DNA from: JANQFV01 sp964468185
GTDB taxonomy: Bacteria; Planctomycetota; Phycisphaerae; UBA1845; Fen-1342
Assembly: GCA_964468185.1 (NCBI GenBank)
Contig: CAYXTR010000006.1
Location: forward strand, 100,985 to 164,984
Direction: 5' to 3'
Length of the DNA: 64,000 nt
In this document: piece by piece, positions 63,942-64,000 of the stretch
Layout of the letters: each line of letters begins with the position of its first letter
Numbering within the stretch: the stretch's first letter is position 1
Program-made: the position numbers and the translations under genes
Notes under the pieces: model-generated
What the model was told of the DNA's origin: nothing
Database searches by the model: none
Seen by the model: the letters and a program-made list of their open reading frames with translations, nothing else

Positions 63942-64000
63942 TCATTCAAACAGCCCCACAAACGGCTGAATATCATCAAACGTCACGGCCCCGTCGCCGT
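63942..64000 (-). CDS. C-terminus of a dockerin-type protein (cut by window edge)
   Basis: Only the last 18 codons are inside the window: GDGAVTFDDIQPFVGLFE. This is the second half of a dockerin I-like calcium loop, equal in form to CDGAVNMDDVPLFAQAFG of the protein at 34,197. Such C-termini mark large exported proteins in planctomycetes. The rest of the gene lies beyond the right edge. Confidence 0.75.
   Translation of the reverse strand, partial: GDGAVTFDDIQPFVGLFE

Overview
The window is high-GC bacterial chromosome, most likely from a member of the Planctomycetota (the Phycisphaerae side is possible but not proven). Pointers to this are the small basic protein family restricted to the Planctomycetes-Verrucomicrobia-Chlamydiae group (13,996-14,202), dockerin-type EF-hand repeats on exported proteins (34,197-35,162 and the partial gene at 63,942-64,000), RHS tips of planctomycete style, and multiple SPFH genes. 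A block of 100 Ns at 35,201-35,300 shows this is a draft or metagenomic scaffold.

Layout. 1-11.5 kb: a leftward operon of three SPFH/HflK-HflC-like membrane proteins, an ABC ATPase, its permease, a large unknown membrane-anchored protein and the start of an M3 oligoendopeptidase, with a divergent ABC-2 permease. 11.6-21 kb: a CPC-type metal P-ATPase, the small basic protein, RNase III, an OprO/OprP-like porin, a four-gene selenium/sulfur module (YedE, YedF, cysteine desulfurase/selenocysteine lyase-like, DUF3343), PyrE and a GbsR/MarR regulator.

About 21.5-40.8 kb is an inserted element of the bacteriophage Mu type. It has a MuA-like DDE transposase and MuB-like ATPase, a GemA/gp16-like protein, a divergent promoter with repeated operator half-sites, a long leftward operon of genes chained by ATGA overlaps (many under 100 codons), a tRNA-Met gene whose last base is the first base of the best transposase start codon, and a rightward arm of lipoproteins, a dockerin-bearing exported protein, a probable lysis cassette and large tail-like proteins. 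No terminase, portal or capsid gene is recognisable; they are either absent or hidden in the assembly gap. The + strand is G-rich inside the element and C-rich on both sides.

40.8-45.9 kb is an arsenic island: ArsR, ArsP-like permease, thioredoxin-like ArsE candidate, ArsF-like and ArsG-like proteins, a second ArsR, ACR3 and a thioredoxin-type ArsC, with an inverted-repeat operator at each ArsR. 46-52.7 kb is a sucrose-type cluster: two GT4 sucrose-phosphate-synthase-like enzymes, a sucrose-phosphatase-like HAD, a GalT/HIT-like DUF4922 protein and a GH100-like invertase.

52.6-55.1 kb holds two RHS remnants in tandem, one with a C-terminal effector-like domain followed by a lipoprotein that may be its immunity factor; the upstream remnant abuts the stop codon of moxR. 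The rest is housekeeping: alpha/beta hydrolase, L20 and L35, a phosphofructokinase with PPi-type residues, FliS, EtfA/EtfB and FabI, ending in repeats and the last codons of a dockerin protein.
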